From positions 1 to 6,340 of the forward strand of contig JAUVVS010000126.1 of the NCBI GenBank assembly GCA_030604545.1: a stretch of DNA of 6,340 bases, written 5' to 3'. Both the position numbers and the translations under genes were made by a program. Numbering within the stretch: the stretch's first letter is position 1; every line of letters begins with the position of its first letter. Below, in pieces: positions 6,104-6,340 of this stretch. The notes under the pieces were generated by a model. That model ran no database searches. It was not told the origin of the DNA and saw only the letters and a list, made by a program, of their open reading frames with translations. Origin of the DNA: Deltaproteobacteria bacterium. Lineage in GTDB: Bacteria; Desulfobacterota; Desulfobacteria; Desulfobacterales; JAUVVS01.

Positions 6104-6216
6104 GGATTTTTAGCAACATTTTGGCCTTATGGCAAAGTGGCGTCTCAAAGGCGATCAAATTTTATATTTATTGGTCTTTTTTCATTTTGGGGTTTCCGGG
6201 ACGTTGTTGAATTCGA
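6104..6216. other. Noncoding spacer, possible 3' end of a transposable element
   Basis: This stretch lies between the stop codon of the helix-turn-helix fragment and the candidate promoter. It contains an imperfect hairpin near 6120-6137 (TTTGGCC, TTAT, GGCAAA on the plus strand, one mismatch) and a GC-richer block, GGTTTCCGGGACGTTGTTGA (6191-6210). Noncoding hairpins next to REP-associated transposase genes often mark the element's end, but the boundaries cannot be set here. No open frame is supported. Confidence 0.25.
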
Positions 6217-6340
6217 TTACTTAATAATAGATCTGTTCACCATTTTTGATACTGCTGAGGTTGAGACACCTGTGTTTCTGGCAATTTCTGTTATGGGGAT
6301 ACCATATTCCGAAAAAAGCTTAATTGCGATACGAAACCGA
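6217..6340 (-). CDS. C-terminal end of a helix-turn-helix protein, probably IS200/REP-associated transposase (partial)
   Basis: Only the last 40 codons are in the window; the gene starts beyond position 6340. The readable end contains a compact helix-turn-helix, EYGIPITEIARNTGVSTSAV, then SKMVNRSIIK and a TAA stop at 6217-6219. Such a terminal DNA-binding helix pair is typical of REP-associated tyrosine transposases (Y1_Tnp family) of Desulfobacterota, where it follows the catalytic HUH domain. That domain would lie outside the window, so the identification is provisional; another HTH regulator is possible. It is probably a separate unit from the downstream operon, with a spacer of about 180 bp. 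Confidence 0.5.
   Translation of the reverse strand, partial: RFRIAIKLFSEYGIPITEIARNTGVSTSAVSKMVNRSIIK

Noticed and set aside
1..6340. CRISPR array, tRNA or rRNA genes
   Set aside because: No regularly spaced repeats of CRISPR length, no recognisable tRNA T-arm sequences and no conserved rRNA segments were seen.

Overview
The window appears to be chromosomal DNA from an anaerobic Desulfobacterota (deltaproteobacterial) lineage. This is inferred from moderate GC content, the style of the multidomain CoA-ester enzymes, and noncoding elements that resemble ones common in that group. No taxonomic marker gene is present, so the assignment is tentative. Every gene I can support lies on the minus strand, so the window reads from right to left.

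Right edge (6217-6340): the last 40 codons of a gene ending in a helix-turn-helix, probably a REP-associated/IS200-like tyrosine transposase. A noncoding stretch of about 180 bp follows (6040-6216) with a candidate promoter. Next comes a closely spaced gene string: a small secreted protein of unknown function (158 aa, 5563-6039), an HD-domain hydrolase (255 aa, 4763-5530), a 703-aa hydratase-SDR-SCP2 protein (2649-4760), and a 791-aa HMG-CoA-synthase-like/DUF35/SDR protein (192-2567). The gaps are 32 bp, 2 bp and 81 bp. The 2-bp junction, with its Shine-Dalgarno site inside the HD gene, argues for co-translation of the HD protein and the 703-aa enzyme. The left end (1-191) is noncoding and holds a hairpin that may terminate the operon, plus short period-8 repeats.

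The core is the pair of large enzymes. The 703-aa protein has the three domains of eukaryotic peroxisomal multifunctional enzyme type 2 (MFE-2), but in the order hydratase 2, dehydrogenase, SCP2 instead of dehydrogenase, hydratase, SCP2. The 791-aa protein carries a condensing-enzyme fold, a CoA-binding-type DUF35 Zn-ribbon/OB domain and a second SDR roughly three-quarters identical to the first. Together they look like a complete beta-oxidation-type unit (hydration, oxidation, C-C cleavage or formation) for a bulky or branched acyl-CoA, split over two polypeptides that could associate through their SDR domains.

The most unusual point is that the HMG-CoA-synthase-like domain lacks the catalytic Glu, Cys and His of that family. 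By my alignment these are Thr77, Gln109 and Pro232, so it should not perform ordinary thiolase or Claisen chemistry. A Cys-less thiolase-fold enzyme working with DUF35 recalls the actinobacterial steroid side-chain retro-aldolase Ltp2-ChsH2. A Cys-to-Gln exchange recalls the decarboxylating KSQ domains of polyketide synthases. Either precedent would make this operon a noncanonical acyl-CoA chain-shortening system. The substrate cannot be read from the sequence.
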